From Muricoccus harenae (lineage in GTDB: Bacteria; Pseudomonadota; Alphaproteobacteria; Acetobacterales; Acetobacteraceae): a stretch of DNA of 64,000 bases. The notes beneath the pieces are model-generated. The model saw only the letters and a list, made by a program, of their open reading frames with translations. It made no database searches and was not told the DNA's origin. Below are positions 24,159 to 33,794 of the stretch, piece by piece; positions within the stretch are counted from its first letter, which is position 1, and the number at the start of each line of letters is the position of its first letter. A program made the position numbers and the translations under genes. The stretch spans positions 1-64,000 of the forward strand of contig NZ_WWDL01000008.1 of the NCBI RefSeq assembly GCF_009848505.1. Reading direction: 5' to 3'.

Positions 24159-24880
24159 TCCGCCTGACCCATGGCATGGTGCTGGCGGCCGGGCTCGGGA
24201 CGCGCATGCGCCCGCTGACCGAGACTGTGCCGAAGCCCCTTCTCGCCCTGCGCGGCCGCTCCCTCCTCGACCACGCGCTGGACCGGCTTGCCGATGCCGG
24301 CATCGGGGAGGTGGTGGTGAACGCGCACCACCTCGCGCAACAGGTCGTCGTGGCTTGCGAGGCGCGCAGCACCCCCCGTTGCACCGTGCTGGTGGAGGAT
24401 GAACTGCTGGAGACCGGCGGCGGCATCCGCAATGCCCTGCCGCTCCTGGGCGATGCTCCCTTCGCCGTGGTGAATGGCGACGCCTATTGGCTGGATGGCC
24501 CGACCCCCGCCCTCACGCGCCTTGCCGCTGCCTTCGACGAGGAGCGGATGGATGCGCTGCTGCTGATGGTCCGCGCCGCGACGGTGGAGGGGGAGGTGGG
24601 ACTCGGCGACTTCCTGCTCGACCCCGTCGGCCGCATTCGCCGCCCGAAGGAGCGCGAGGTGGCCCCCTATCTCTATGCCGGCGTGCAGATCATCCACCCC
24701 CGCCTGCTGGACGGGACGGAGCCCGGCCGATTCGGCCTGATGGGCCCCTGGACGCGCGCGATCGAGGCTGGGCGCCTCTATGGCCTGGTGCATGACGGCG
24801 CCTGGTTCCACCTTTCCACCCCGCCGGACCTGGAACGGGCTGAGGAACTTCTGGACAAGGGGCTGGTGAAGCTGTTCTAG
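24155..24880 (+). CDS. murU: N-acetylmuramate-1-phosphate uridylyltransferase (MurU)
   Basis: MurU converts MurNAc-1-phosphate to UDP-MurNAc, the product feeding peptidoglycan synthesis. The nucleotidyltransferase opening MVLAAGLGTRMRPLTETVPK is complete, followed by PLLALRGRSLLDHALDRL, ETGGGIRNALPLLG and AVVNGDAYW. Length 241 residues is close to the Pseudomonas enzyme. A start inside the amgK stop (ATGA) implies coupled production of the two consecutive enzymes. A glucose-1-phosphate thymidylyltransferase is less likely given this neighbour. Confidence 0.92.
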   Translation: MIRLTHGMVLAAGLGTRMRPLTETVPKPLLALRGRSLLDHALDRLADAGIGEVVVNAHHLAQQVVVACEARSTPRCTVLVEDELLETGGGIRNALPLLGDAPFAVVNGDAYWLDGPTPALTRLAAAFDEERMDALLLMVRAATVEGEVGLGDFLLDPVGRIRRPKEREVAPYLYAGVQIIHPRLLDGTEPGRFGLMGPWTRAIEAGRLYGLVHDGAWFHLSTPPDLERAEELLDKGLVKLF

Positions 24881-24914
24881 CCATGTTCTTCCGATGGGGA
24901 GGGGAGGGCGCGCG

Positions 24915-27905
24915 GTGAGGCTGTACGAAATTCCCGCCCATCGCCCCTTCCTGGATGACCTCGCCCATGGCGTCCTCGCCATGGCGGAGGACCTGGACGA
25001 TCCGGCGGCGCTGGCGCGGACCACCATCCTGCTGCCCACCCGCCGTGCCGCGCGCTCGCTGCGCGAGGCCTTCTTGAGGGCCTCGGGCAAGCCCGCTTTG
25101 CTGCTGCCCCGGTTGCGCGCCCTGGCCGGGCTTTCGACCGAGGATGCGGAGGAGCTGTCGCTCCCCACCCTGCTGGACGAGCCGCCGGCGGTGGACGCCG
25201 CCCGGCGGCTTGCGGTGCTCACCGAGATGGTGATGCGCCTGCCCCCGCATTTCGGCGGTCCCGGCAGCCCGGACCAGGCCTGGCGTTTGGCGCTGGAGCT
25301 CGCGACCCTGCTGGACGAGATGGCGCTGGAGGGCTGCGACCCCGCCGCCCTGCCTGACCTCGTGACCGGCGACCTCGCCCAGCACTGGGAGATCACCCAC
25401 AAGTTCCTCGGCGCCGTCATCGAATCCTGGCACGGCTGGCTGGCTGAGCAGGGGCTTTCGGACATCGGCGCGCGCCGCGTCGCCGCCCTGCGCGCCCAGG
25501 CCCAGGCCTGGAAGCAGCACCCCCCCACCGATCCGGTGATCGCCGCGGGCATCGGCATTGGCGGCACCATTCCGGCTGCCACCGACCTGCTGCGCCAGAT
25601 TGCCCGGATGGAGAAGGGCGCCGTGGTCCTGCACGGCGCCGGGGAGGAGATGCCACCCGAGCTATGGGAGGTGCTGCGCGATGCCCACAGCCATCCGCTG
25701 AATGGCACAGCCCGCCTTCTGCGCGGGCTGGACGCCACTGCCGCCGACCTGCGCCCCTGGCCCGGCCGAGCCCCCGATGCCCCCGCACCCAACGACGCCC
25801 GGGCCGAGTTGCTCGCACGCGCCCTGCGGCCGGAGGATGGCATCGCCTGCTGGCAGGATCGGGAGCCCGAGCGCTGGCGCCCCGCCCTGACCGGGTTGGA
25901 CCTGCTGATCGCCCCGGACGAGGCCGGCGAGGCCGCCGCCATCGCCCTGCTGCTGCGCGAGGCCCTGGAAACCCCCGGCGCCCGCGCCGCCCTGGTGACA
26001 CCGGATCGCGACCTCGCCCGCCGCGTCTCGGTGGAGCTGCTGCGCCACGGCATCATGGCCGATGACTCCGCCGGCCAGCCGCTGGGCATGACCCCGGCCG
26101 GCGCCTTCCTGCGGCTGATCGGCCGCATGGTGGAGGAGCAGTTCGCCCCGGTTCCCCTGCTGGCCTGCCTGAAGCACCCGCTCTGCGCCGCCGGCATGGC
26201 GCGGTCCGATTGGATGCGGGCGGTGCGCGAATTGGAGCGCCACGCCCTGCGCGGCCCCCGCCCCTGCGCCGGGCTGGACGGGGTGCGTCGCGCGGCCGAG
26301 GCGATCCGGAACGACCAGGCGCGCGACCGCGTGCGCGCCATGCTGGATGCGCTGGAGGCGGCGCTCGGCAGCTTCCGCGCCCTCGAATACGAGGTGCGCC
26401 CTCCATCGGACCTGCTGGCCGACCATCTTTCCGCCGCCGAGGCCCTGGCCTCTACGGATGAACGCCCCGGCGGGCTGCGGCTCTATTCCGGAGAGGAAGG
26501 CGAGCCGCTGGCGGTCCATCTCGCTGGGCTGGAGCCCGCCATGCGCGCCCTGCCGCCGCTCGAGGCCGCCGCCTGGCCCGCGCTGTTCGACGCGCTGCTG
26601 GAAGGTCCGCTCGCCCCCGGCATCCGGACCATGCGCGGCCGCAAGGGCGCATCCCATCCCCGCGTGCAGATCCTCGGCCTGCTGGAAGCGCGCCTGCAGA
26701 GCTTCGACCGCGTCGTGCTCGGCGCGCTGGAGGAAAGCGTCTGGCCGCTGGCCACTGATCCCGGCGCCTGGATGAGCCGACCCATGCGCGCCCAGTTCGG
26801 CCTGCCCGCGCCGGAGGCCCGCATCGGCCGCGTCTGCGCGGACTTCCTGCTTTCCGCCCTTTCGGCACCCCGCGCCACCCTGTCGCGCGCCCGCAAGCGC
26901 GGCGGCTCGCCCACCGTTGCCGCGCGCTGGCTGACGCGGATCGAGACCTTCCTGAACGGCCAGGGCCTTGGCGGGCTGGAGGGTTCCCCCGCCACCGGCT
27001 GGGCCGGGCTGCTGGACATGCCGGAACGCCCGCAGCCCTGCGCGCGCCCCGCGCCATCTCCGCCCGCCGCGCTGCGCCCGCGCCGGATCAGCGTGACGGA
27101 TGTCTGGCTGCTGAAGTCCGATCCCTATGCCTGGTACGCCAAGCGCATCCTGAAGCTCCGTCCGCTCGACGATCTCGATGCCGAGGCGGATGCGGCGGAA
27201 TACGGCAACATCGTCCACCACATGGTCTCGCGCTGGCTGACGCTCTGCGATGGCGATCCACATTGCCTGGAGGCGGTCGCGCATTTCGCCCAGGCTACCG
27301 AGGACGCGCTGGCCGAATTCGCGCCGCGCCCCGGCCTCGTCGCTTATTGGCGCCCGCGCCTCGCGCGCATCGCGGAGTTCGTGCTGGACGAAGAGCGCAA
27401 GCGCGATAGCGTCGCGAAGCGCCATGCCGAGATCAGCGGCGCGATCGAGCTGCCCTGCGGCGTGCGGCTGGAAGGCCGCGCGGACCGGGTGGACGTGATG
27501 AAGGATGGCCGGCTCGTCCTGATCGACCTCAAGACCGGCGCGCCGCCCAGCCATGCCGAGATGGCCGATGGCCGCGCCCCGCAGATGCCGCTGGAAGCCG
27601 CCATCGCCGCGCGCGGCGGCTTCGCCGGCATCGCGGCCGCCGAGGTTTCGTCACTGGAGCACTGGCATGTATCCGGCGGCTACGTTCCCGGCGCGGTGGA
27701 GCCCTTCCGCCCGAAGGATTCGACCCTGCCCGAGGTGAGCGAACAGGCCTTCGAAGCACTGAACGGCCTGGCCCTGGCCTTCCTGCTGGGGGACCGCCCA
27801 TTCCTGGCCCGCCCGCACCCAGCGCGCACGCCGAAAGGCGATGAATACGACCACCTCTCGCGTATCGCCGAATGGGGCGGCGCGAGCGAGGGCGACACCG
27901 CGTGA
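24915..27905 (+). CDS. addB: Double-strand break repair protein AddB (alphaproteobacterial type)
   Basis: AddB is the nuclease/helicase-like partner of AddA; the pair resects DNA ends for RecA. The N-terminal helicase-like region includes ARTTILLPTRRAARSLREAF, and the C-terminal PD-(D/E)XK nuclease shows GNIVHHMVSRWL, RLEGRADRVDVM and LVLIDLKTGAPP. After the nuclease motif there is no cysteine at all, so the Fe-S cluster found in Bacillus AddB appears to be absent, as expected for the alphaproteobacterial form. GTG at 24915 follows GGGGAGGG and gives 996 residues. The addA start overlaps its stop (GTGA). Confidence 0.93.
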   Translation: MRLYEIPAHRPFLDDLAHGVLAMAEDLDDPAALARTTILLPTRRAARSLREAFLRASGKPALLLPRLRALAGLSTEDAEELSLPTLLDEPPAVDAARRLAVLTEMVMRLPPHFGGPGSPDQAWRLALELATLLDEMALEGCDPAALPDLVTGDLAQHWEITHKFLGAVIESWHGWLAEQGLSDIGARRVAALRAQAQAWKQHPPTDPVIAAGIGIGGTIPAATDLLRQIARMEKGAVVLHGAGEEMPPELWEVLRDAHSHPLNGTARLLRGLDATAADLRPWPGRAPDAPAPNDARAELLARALRPEDGIACWQDREPERWRPALTGLDLLIAPDEAGEAAAIALLLREALETPGARAALVTPDRDLARRVSVELLRHGIMADDSAGQPLGMTPAGAFLRLIGRMVEEQFAPVPLLACLKHPLCAAGMARSDWMRAVRELERHALRGPRPCAGLDGVRRAAEAIRNDQARDRVRAMLDALEAALGSFRALEYEVRPPSDLLADHLSAAEALASTDERPGGLRLYSGEEGEPLAVHLAGLEPAMRALPPLEAAAWPALFDALLEGPLAPGIRTMRGRKGASHPRVQILGLLEARLQSFDRVVLGALEESVWPLATDPGAWMSRPMRAQFGLPAPEARIGRVCADFLLSALSAPRATLSRARKRGGSPTVAARWLTRIETFLNGQGLGGLEGSPATGWAGLLDMPERPQPCARPAPSPPAALRPRRISVTDVWLLKSDPYAWYAKRILKLRPLDDLDAEADAAEYGNIVHHMVSRWLTLCDGDPHCLEAVAHFAQATEDALAEFAPRPGLVAYWRPRLARIAEFVLDEERKRDSVAKRHAEISGAIELPCGVRLEGRADRVDVMKDGRLVLIDLKTGAPPSHAEMADGRAPQMPLEAAIAARGGFAGIAAAEVSSLEHWHVSGGYVPGAVEPFRPKDSTLPEVSEQAFEALNGLALAFLLGDRPFLARPHPARTPKGDEYDHLSRIAEWGGASEGDTA

Positions 27906-30900
27906 ACGAAGCTCTTTCGGCGCGCGTCCGTGCCGTCATTTCGCAGCGCATGGCCTCCGACCCGCGGATCTCCGCCTGGGTGGGGGCCTCCGCAGGGTCG
28001 GGCAAGACGAAGGTGCTCACCGACCGCGTGCTGCGCCTGCTGCTGCGCGAGGACACGCAGCCCGGCCGCATCCTCTGCCTCACCTTCACAAAGGCGGCGG
28101 CGGCGGAGATGGCCACGCGCCTCGCCGCGCGGCTGGGTCAGTGGTCCGTGCTGCCCGAGCCGAAGCTGCGCGCGGCGCTGGAGGATCTGACCGGGCAGCC
28201 GCCGACGCGCGCCGAAGTGGAAACCGCGCGCCGCCTGTTCTGCCGCGTGCTGGAGCAGCCCGGCGGAATGCGGATCGCGACGATCCACGCCTTCTGCCAA
28301 TCGCTGTTGCGCAGCTTCCCGCTGGAGGCGCGCCTTCCCCCCGCCTTCACCCTGCTGGAGGAGGCGGACAGCGCCACGCTGCTGGCCGAGGCGCGCGAGG
28401 CCGCGCTGGCCGGACGCGCCATTCCCGAGGAAGCGCTGGCCGGCCTCGCCCGCCTCGTCCCCGCCGACAGTCTGGCCAAGGCGCTGCGCGAGCTCGTCGG
28501 TAAGCGCGAGCGCCTGCGCCCGCTGCTGGAACGCGCCGATGGCCACGCCTCCGCCCTGCGCGAATGCCTGGAGATCCCGGACGGCGAGACCGAGGACACG
28601 CTGCCGGCCCATGTGGTGACGCCGCCGGAATCCTTCCGCATCGCCCTGGCCACCCTGTCGCAGCACAAGAACAAGGGCCCACGCGAGGCCGCGGCCACCC
28701 TGCTCGCCATTCTCTCCGAGCCCGAGGAGGCGCGCGCCGCCCGCTGGGCCTCCTGGCACATGACGCTTTTCACCCAAAAGGGCGAATGGCGCGCCGCGCT
28801 CGCGAAGGAGGAAGCCTTCGCGACCGAGATGGCGCGGGTGGACGGCATCCTCGCGCGCTGGGCCGCGCATCGCCTGCTCGGCGCCACAGGCTCGCTGCTC
28901 TCCGCCGCGCGTCCGGTGCTGGATGATTACAAGGCCCGCAAGCAGCGACGCGGCGCGCTGGATTTCGACGACCTGATCCACCGCGCCCAGGCCCTGCTGC
29001 GCGATCCCGGCTCCGCTTGGGTGCTGTTCAAGCTCGATGGTGGCCTCGATCACCTGCTGCTGGACGAGGCGCAGGACACCAACCCCGCGCAATGGGGCAT
29101 TGCCCAGGCACTGGCCGAGGAATTCTTCTCCGGTGCCGGCACGCGCGAACCCGGTGACCGCACCCTCTTCGTCGTGGGCGACGAGAAGCAGAGCATCTTC
29201 GGCTTCCAGGGCGCTGATGCACGCGGCTTCGCCGAATGGGAAACGCGCTTCGACACGCAGGTGACGCGCGGCGGCGCGGTGTTCGAGCGCGTGCCGCTGA
29301 ACGTCTCCTTCCGCTCCTGCGCGCCCGTGCTGGCGCTGGTGGACCAGGTCTTCGCCGATGGCGACGCGCGAAAGGGCGTCGTGCGCGACGGCATGGCGCT
29401 GGAGCACTCCGCCGACCGCGCCGGCCATGCCGGCAAGGTGGAAATCTGGCCGCTCCTGGAACATGCCGGCACCGAGGCGCCCGAGCCCTGGATCGTGCCG
29501 CGTGATCCCGTCTCAGCGCAGGATTCCGAGGCGCTGCTGGCTGAGGCCATCGCCGCCCGCATCGCCCGCATGATCCTGGAGGAAACCTTGCCCGCGCGGG
29601 GCGACCGCCCGATCCGCCCGGGCGATGTCATGGTGCTGGTCCGCCGCCGCACGCGGCTGATCGAATTGCTCGTGCGGCAGCTGAAGCAGCGCGGCATCCC
29701 CGTCGGCGGCGTGGACCGTATGATGCTGGTGGAGCAGATCGCGGTGCGCGACATGCTCGCCCTCTGTGACGCACTGCTGCTGCCCGAGGATGACCTCGCC
29801 CTCGCCGCCCTGCTGAAGTCGCCGCTGATTGGCCTGTCCGAGGATGATCTCTTTGCCCTGGCACATGGCCGCGAAGGCCCGCTTTGGCATGTGCTGATCA
29901 AGCATCGCGACGAGAAGTCGGCGGTCGGCGAAGCCGCCAGCTGGATTGCGTCCCTCGCCGATCGCGCCGACCTCATCACGCCACATGCCCTGCTCTCCGA
30001 AGTGCTGGGCGAGCATGGCGGCCGCGCCCGCCTCCTCGCGCGGCTCGGCGCCGAAGCCGCCGAGGCGCTGGACGAGCTGCTCTCGGCTGCGCTCCGCCAC
30101 GAGAACCGCCACGCGCCCTCCCTCCAGGGCTTCGTGCAATGGCTTCGCCGAGGCGGTGCCGAGGTGAAGCGCGAGATGGAGAACGCCGCCGACGCCGTGC
30201 GCATCATGACCGCGCATGGCTCCAAGGGATTGCAGGCCCCGGTGGTGATCATCCCCGATATCGGCCGCGGCGGCGCGCGCGACACGCTGCTCTGGAGTGG
30301 CGCGAACGGCCCCGGCGCCGATGCGCCAGATGTTCCCCTCTGGGCCCCCCGCCGCGAGTTCCAGGCCGCCCACTGGACCCGGGCCCGCGACGCCCGGGCC
30401 CATGCGGATTCCGAGGAGGAGAACCGCCTCCTCTATGTCGCGCTCACCCGTGCCGAGGATCGCCTGCTTGTTTGCGGCCTCGCCCCCCGGAAGGCCTCCG
30501 CCCACCCGCCCTGGCACGCGCTGGTGAAGGCCGGCTTCATGCGCGGCCTGGAAGCAGGCAACCCTGGCTTCGCCATCGTTCCCTTCGATCCCATTGCCCT
30601 CGGTCTGCCCGAAGGCTGCGGCTTCGGGCCGGAGGGCTGGGAGATCACCACCGCGCAGGAGGCCGAGCCCAGGATCGACCCGCCCGCCCTGCGCGCCGAG
30701 GCCGCCATCCTCCCGGCATGGGCCACCATCCCCGCGCCCGCCGAGGCGAGCGAGGACCCCATTGCTCCCTCCCGGCTGGAGGGAGAGGCGGAGCCCCCCG
30801 CAGCCGCGCCGCATGGCGCAGGCGATCCCGGTGGCCGCCGTTTCCGCCGTGGGTTGCTGATCCACGGCCTGCTGCAGCACCTGCCCGAGCATAAGGAGGC

Positions 30901-31348
30901 GCGCTGGGGGGACCTGGCCCGCCGCCACCTCGCCCGCCCCGGCCATGGCCTCGACCCCTCCGAGCAGGAAGCGACGCTCGCCGAAACCCTGGCGGTCCTG
31001 CACCACCCGGCGCTGGCCGGCGCCTTCGGTTCCGGAAGCCTCGCCGAGGCGCCGCTGGCCGGGGTGGTGGACGGTATCCCAATCGCAGGCCAGGTGGATC
31101 GCCTGCTGGTCGAACCCGACCGCGTGCTGGTCCTCGACTACAAGACCAACCGCCCGCCACCCTCCGAAGTGGCGGCTGTTCCCCCCGCCTATCTGCGCCA
31201 GATGGCCGCCTACCGAGCCGTGCTGCGCGCCGCCTGGCCGGGGCGGCGGGTGGAATGCGCCCTGGTCTGGACCTGGTCCGGCCATGTCATGCCGCTGCCG
31301 GACACGGCCCTGGACCCCCACGCGCCGGGTGCCACGCGTCCCGCCTGA
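27902..31348 (+). CDS. addA: Double-strand break repair helicase AddA
   Basis: AddA is the UvrD-type helicase and nuclease subunit of AddAB. Visible motifs are Walker A VGASAGSGKTKVLTDR near residue 25, ILCLTFTKAAAAEMATRL, the Walker B LLLDEAQDTNPAQWG, VVGDEKQSIFGFQGAD, RIMTAHGSKGLQAPVVII, the late helicase motif ENRLLYVALTRAEDRLLV, and a C-terminal nuclease with RVLVLDYKTNRPPP. The 1148-residue length is normal. The GTG at 27902 overlaps the addB stop (GTGA), so the two subunits are translationally coupled. It closes the tsaE-amgK-murU-addB-addA run. Confidence 0.95.
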   Translation: MNEALSARVRAVISQRMASDPRISAWVGASAGSGKTKVLTDRVLRLLLREDTQPGRILCLTFTKAAAAEMATRLAARLGQWSVLPEPKLRAALEDLTGQPPTRAEVETARRLFCRVLEQPGGMRIATIHAFCQSLLRSFPLEARLPPAFTLLEEADSATLLAEAREAALAGRAIPEEALAGLARLVPADSLAKALRELVGKRERLRPLLERADGHASALRECLEIPDGETEDTLPAHVVTPPESFRIALATLSQHKNKGPREAAATLLAILSEPEEARAARWASWHMTLFTQKGEWRAALAKEEAFATEMARVDGILARWAAHRLLGATGSLLSAARPVLDDYKARKQRRGALDFDDLIHRAQALLRDPGSAWVLFKLDGGLDHLLLDEAQDTNPAQWGIAQALAEEFFSGAGTREPGDRTLFVVGDEKQSIFGFQGADARGFAEWETRFDTQVTRGGAVFERVPLNVSFRSCAPVLALVDQVFADGDARKGVVRDGMALEHSADRAGHAGKVEIWPLLEHAGTEAPEPWIVPRDPVSAQDSEALLAEAIAARIARMILEETLPARGDRPIRPGDVMVLVRRRTRLIELLVRQLKQRGIPVGGVDRMMLVEQIAVRDMLALCDALLLPEDDLALAALLKSPLIGLSEDDLFALAHGREGPLWHVLIKHRDEKSAVGEAASWIASLADRADLITPHALLSEVLGEHGGRARLLARLGAEAAEALDELLSAALRHENRHAPSLQGFVQWLRRGGAEVKREMENAADAVRIMTAHGSKGLQAPVVIIPDIGRGGARDTLLWSGANGPGADAPDVPLWAPRREFQAAHWTRARDARAHADSEEENRLLYVALTRAEDRLLVCGLAPRKASAHPPWHALVKAGFMRGLEAGNPGFAIVPFDPIALGLPEGCGFGPEGWEITTAQEAEPRIDPPALRAEAAILPAWATIPAPAEASEDPIAPSRLEGEAEPPAAAPHGAGDPGGRRFRRGLLIHGLLQHLPEHKEARWGDLARRHLARPGHGLDPSEQEATLAETLAVLHHPALAGAFGSGSLAEAPLAGVVDGIPIAGQVDRLLVEPDRVLVLDYKTNRPPPSEVAAVPPAYLRQMAAYRAVLRAAWPGRRVECALVWTWSGHVMPLPDTALDPHAPGATRPA

Positions 31349-31429
31349 ATCGCCTTGTCGCCCCGCCCGGGGCCGTGACATTCAGGGCGCATACGGTCCG
31401 CACGAAGCGGGCCGCGAGGAACGCCCCGG

Positions 31430-32419
31430 ATGCTCACCCGCCGCATGATCGGCATGGCCACGCTCGGCATGCCCCTGCTCAACCTCTCCACTGCGCGTGA
31501 CGCCGCGGCCCAGGACTATCCGAACTATCCCAGTCGCCCTGTAACCCTCGTCGTCCCCTGGGCGGCCGGCGGCTCCACCGATGCCGTGGCGCGCATCCTC
31601 GCCGCGCGGCTGACGCAGGATACGGGCAAGTCCTTCGTCATCGACAACCGCGCCGGCGCCAATGGCACGATCGGCTTCGCCTCCGTCGCCCGCGTGCGGC
31701 CGGACGGCTATCAACTCCTGGTCGGTACCATCAGCACCTATGCGATGGCGCCGCATCTCTACCAGCTGCCCTATGACAATGACCGCGCCTTCACCGGCAT
31801 CGGGCTGATCGCGGCGCAGCCGATGATCATGGTGGTGCCGAAGGCCTCCCCGGTACGGACGCTGGCCGAGTTCCTCGCTCTGGCGAAGCGCCTGGGCAGC
31901 AACATGACCTATGCCAATTCCGGCACAGGCAGCTCCACCCACCTTGCCACCGAACTGTTCCTCCAGGCCGCCGGCATCACGATGAACGATGTCGGCTACC
32001 GCGCTGGCGCACAGGCCGTGCAGGGCACGCTGCAGGGCGAGGTCTCGATGGTGATCCAGGCCGCCTCGGGCCTGCTGCCGCTGATCCAGTCCGGCGAGCT
32101 GCGCCCCCTCGCCATCTCCTCCCGCGAGCGCAGTCCCGTGGCGCCGGAGATTCCCACCTTCCGCGAGCAGGGCTTCCCGGATTACGAGGCGGTGGAGCAC
32201 ATCGCCATCCTCGGCCCCGCCGGCCTGCCGGTGCCCATCGTCGCGCGCATGAACGAACTGGCCCGCGCGGCCATGACGGCACCGGAGACGCGAGAGCGGC
32301 TGGCGGCCCTGGCGGTCACGCCCGAGACGCAGCGGCCGGAGGAATGGGCGGCCTACAACGCCGCCGAGAATGCCAAGTGGCGCGAGGTGATCCGCTCGCG
32401 CGAGATCAAGGTGCAATAA
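31430..32419 (+). CDS. Bug/TctC family periplasmic solute-binding protein
   Basis: This tripartite tricarboxylate transporter-type receptor of 329 residues has a signal peptide (up to about residue 27, LSTARDAAAQ). The family core is complete: YPSRPVTLVVPWAAGGSTDA, VIDNRAGANGTIGFASVAR, YANSGTGSSTHLATELF and VGYRAGAQAVQGTLQGEVSM. Such receptors are hugely expanded in Bordetella and in Acetobacteraceae, often without transporter genes nearby, as here. The ligand, usually a carboxylate, cannot be inferred. A perfect hairpin lies just after the stop. Confidence 0.93.
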   Translation: MLTRRMIGMATLGMPLLNLSTARDAAAQDYPNYPSRPVTLVVPWAAGGSTDAVARILAARLTQDTGKSFVIDNRAGANGTIGFASVARVRPDGYQLLVGTISTYAMAPHLYQLPYDNDRAFTGIGLIAAQPMIMVVPKASPVRTLAEFLALAKRLGSNMTYANSGTGSSTHLATELFLQAAGITMNDVGYRAGAQAVQGTLQGEVSMVIQAASGLLPLIQSGELRPLAISSRERSPVAPEIPTFREQGFPDYEAVEHIAILGPAGLPVPIVARMNELARAAMTAPETRERLAALAVTPETQRPEEWAAYNAAENAKWREVIRSREIKVQ

Positions 32420-32424
32420 GGCCA

Positions 32425-32451
32425 GGGGCCCGGGTGCTCGCCCCGGGCCCC
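32425..32451. terminator. Bidirectional hairpin between convergent genes
   Basis: GGGGCCCGGG and CCCGGGCCCC form a perfect ten-base stem with loop TGCTCGC, located in the 45-base gap between the Bug gene and the convergent lactonase gene. It could stop transcription from both sides, although no T tract is present. Confidence 0.6.
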
Positions 32452-32464
32452 GAGGCGACGTGCC

Positions 32465-33661
32465 TCAGGCCTTCACGGTCGAGAAGGCGATCGTCACCGG
32501 GCTGCCGATGCGGATAGGCGCGCCGTTCGGTGTCAGCCGGCCGGTCGCGGCATCCAGGCGGAAGGGCACCACCGTGTCGCCCTGCTCATTCGCCGCCAGC
32601 AGGAACCGCCCGGTCGGGTCCACGGCGATGAAGCGCGGGCTCTTCCCCTGTGTCGGTTCCCAGCCCACGGAGGCCAGGGTGCCTGACTGCGGGTCGGCGG
32701 AGAAGATCGCCACGCTGTCATGGCCGCGGTTCGAGCAGTAGACGAAGCGTCCATCGGCCGTGACGGCGATTTCCGCCGTGGTGCTGGCGCCGAAGAAGTC
32801 GGGCGGCAGGGTGGTCAGCACCTGCAGCGGGGTGAGGGTGCCGGCCGTGCCGTCCCACCGGTAGGTGGCGACGGTGCTGTCCAGCTCGTTCAGCACCCAG
32901 ACCACGGGCAGGCGGGGGTGGAAGGCCAGGTGGCGCGGCCCGGCGCCCGGCCGGCTCGCCACCGAGCTGGCCAGGGAGACCTTGCCGCTCGCGCCGTCGA
33001 AGCGGAGCACAAAGGTCCGGTCCAGCCCCTTATCCGGGATCAGCACGAACTGGCCCGAGGGATCGAAGACGACGTCATGCGGATGCGCGGTGGCCTGCTC
33101 CGCGCGGTGCGGGCCGATCGCGCCTTCCAGCGGCAGAAGCTGGTGCTGGTCCGAGAGCCGCCCGTCGGTCCCGACCGGCAGCACCGCGACGCTTCCGCTC
33201 GAATAATTCGCCACCACCATGTAGCGGCCGGAGGGGTCGATCGCCTGGCGCACCCCGTTGCGCCCGCCGGTCGAGCCGCGGTTCAGCAAAGCGATCTCGC
33301 CGGTCGCGGCATTCACCGAGAAGGCGGTGGCGTAGTCCAAGTCGCCATGGACGGCGTAGAGGAAGCGTCCGTCGCGGCTGAGAATGAGGAAGGAGGGGTT
33401 CACCAGCTCCCCCTGGCGCTGCACATGCCGCCAGGCCCCAGTTTCGGCATCGATGGCATAGACATTGATGCCGTCGCCCCGCGCCTTGCGCTGCTCCGTG
33501 GTGAAGGAGCCGACATAAGCGAAGGCACCGCCGCGTGCGGGGGCGGCCGCTGGCGCCGTCTGCTGCGCCAGGGTCACGGTGGCGGGAACGGTGGCGGCGA
33601 GGGCAGCGGTGCCAGTCAGCACGGTACGCCGCGTGGATATCGCGTCGGCATCCTGGGTCAT
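32465..33661 (-). CDS. Exported seven-bladed propeller lactonase-family protein
   Basis: The 398-residue protein resembles 6-phosphogluconolactonase YbhE/Pgl. Blade sequences are clear, for example GGAFAYVGSFTTEQRKARG, GRYMVVANYSSGSVAVLPVG, HPHDVVFDPSGQFVLIPDKG and RFIAVDPTGRFLLAANEQGD. The N-terminus has a probable Tat signal (STRRTVLTGTAALAATVPAT), which makes the cytoplasmic 6-phosphogluconolactonase role unlikely and suggests a periplasmic sugar lactonase. AGGA six bases before the ATG supports the start. It shares a hairpin terminator with the Bug gene. Confidence 0.87.
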   Translation of the reverse strand: MTQDADAISTRRTVLTGTAALAATVPATVTLAQQTAPAAAPARGGAFAYVGSFTTEQRKARGDGINVYAIDAETGAWRHVQRQGELVNPSFLILSRDGRFLYAVHGDLDYATAFSVNAATGEIALLNRGSTGGRNGVRQAIDPSGRYMVVANYSSGSVAVLPVGTDGRLSDQHQLLPLEGAIGPHRAEQATAHPHDVVFDPSGQFVLIPDKGLDRTFVLRFDGASGKVSLASSVASRPGAGPRHLAFHPRLPVVWVLNELDSTVATYRWDGTAGTLTPLQVLTTLPPDFFGASTTAEIAVTADGRFVYCSNRGHDSVAIFSADPQSGTLASVGWEPTQGKSPRFIAVDPTGRFLLAANEQGDTVVPFRLDAATGRLTPNGAPIRIGSPVTIAFSTVKA

Positions 33662-33794
33662 GTGTTTCCTCGGTTGGTCTTGTTGTTTTCAAGCGCCCGA
33701 CGGGGCCGAGGGACACTGGGCCAGGATGGTACGGCCATCAAGCACGGCGCTCCGGCCCGACCGGCTTCGCCGCCGAGCCAGGATGAGCCCGCGT

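Noticed and set aside
25662-27554. A 630-codon minus-strand frame inside addB.
   Set aside because: AddB is complete on the plus strand; the opposite frame has shadow composition.
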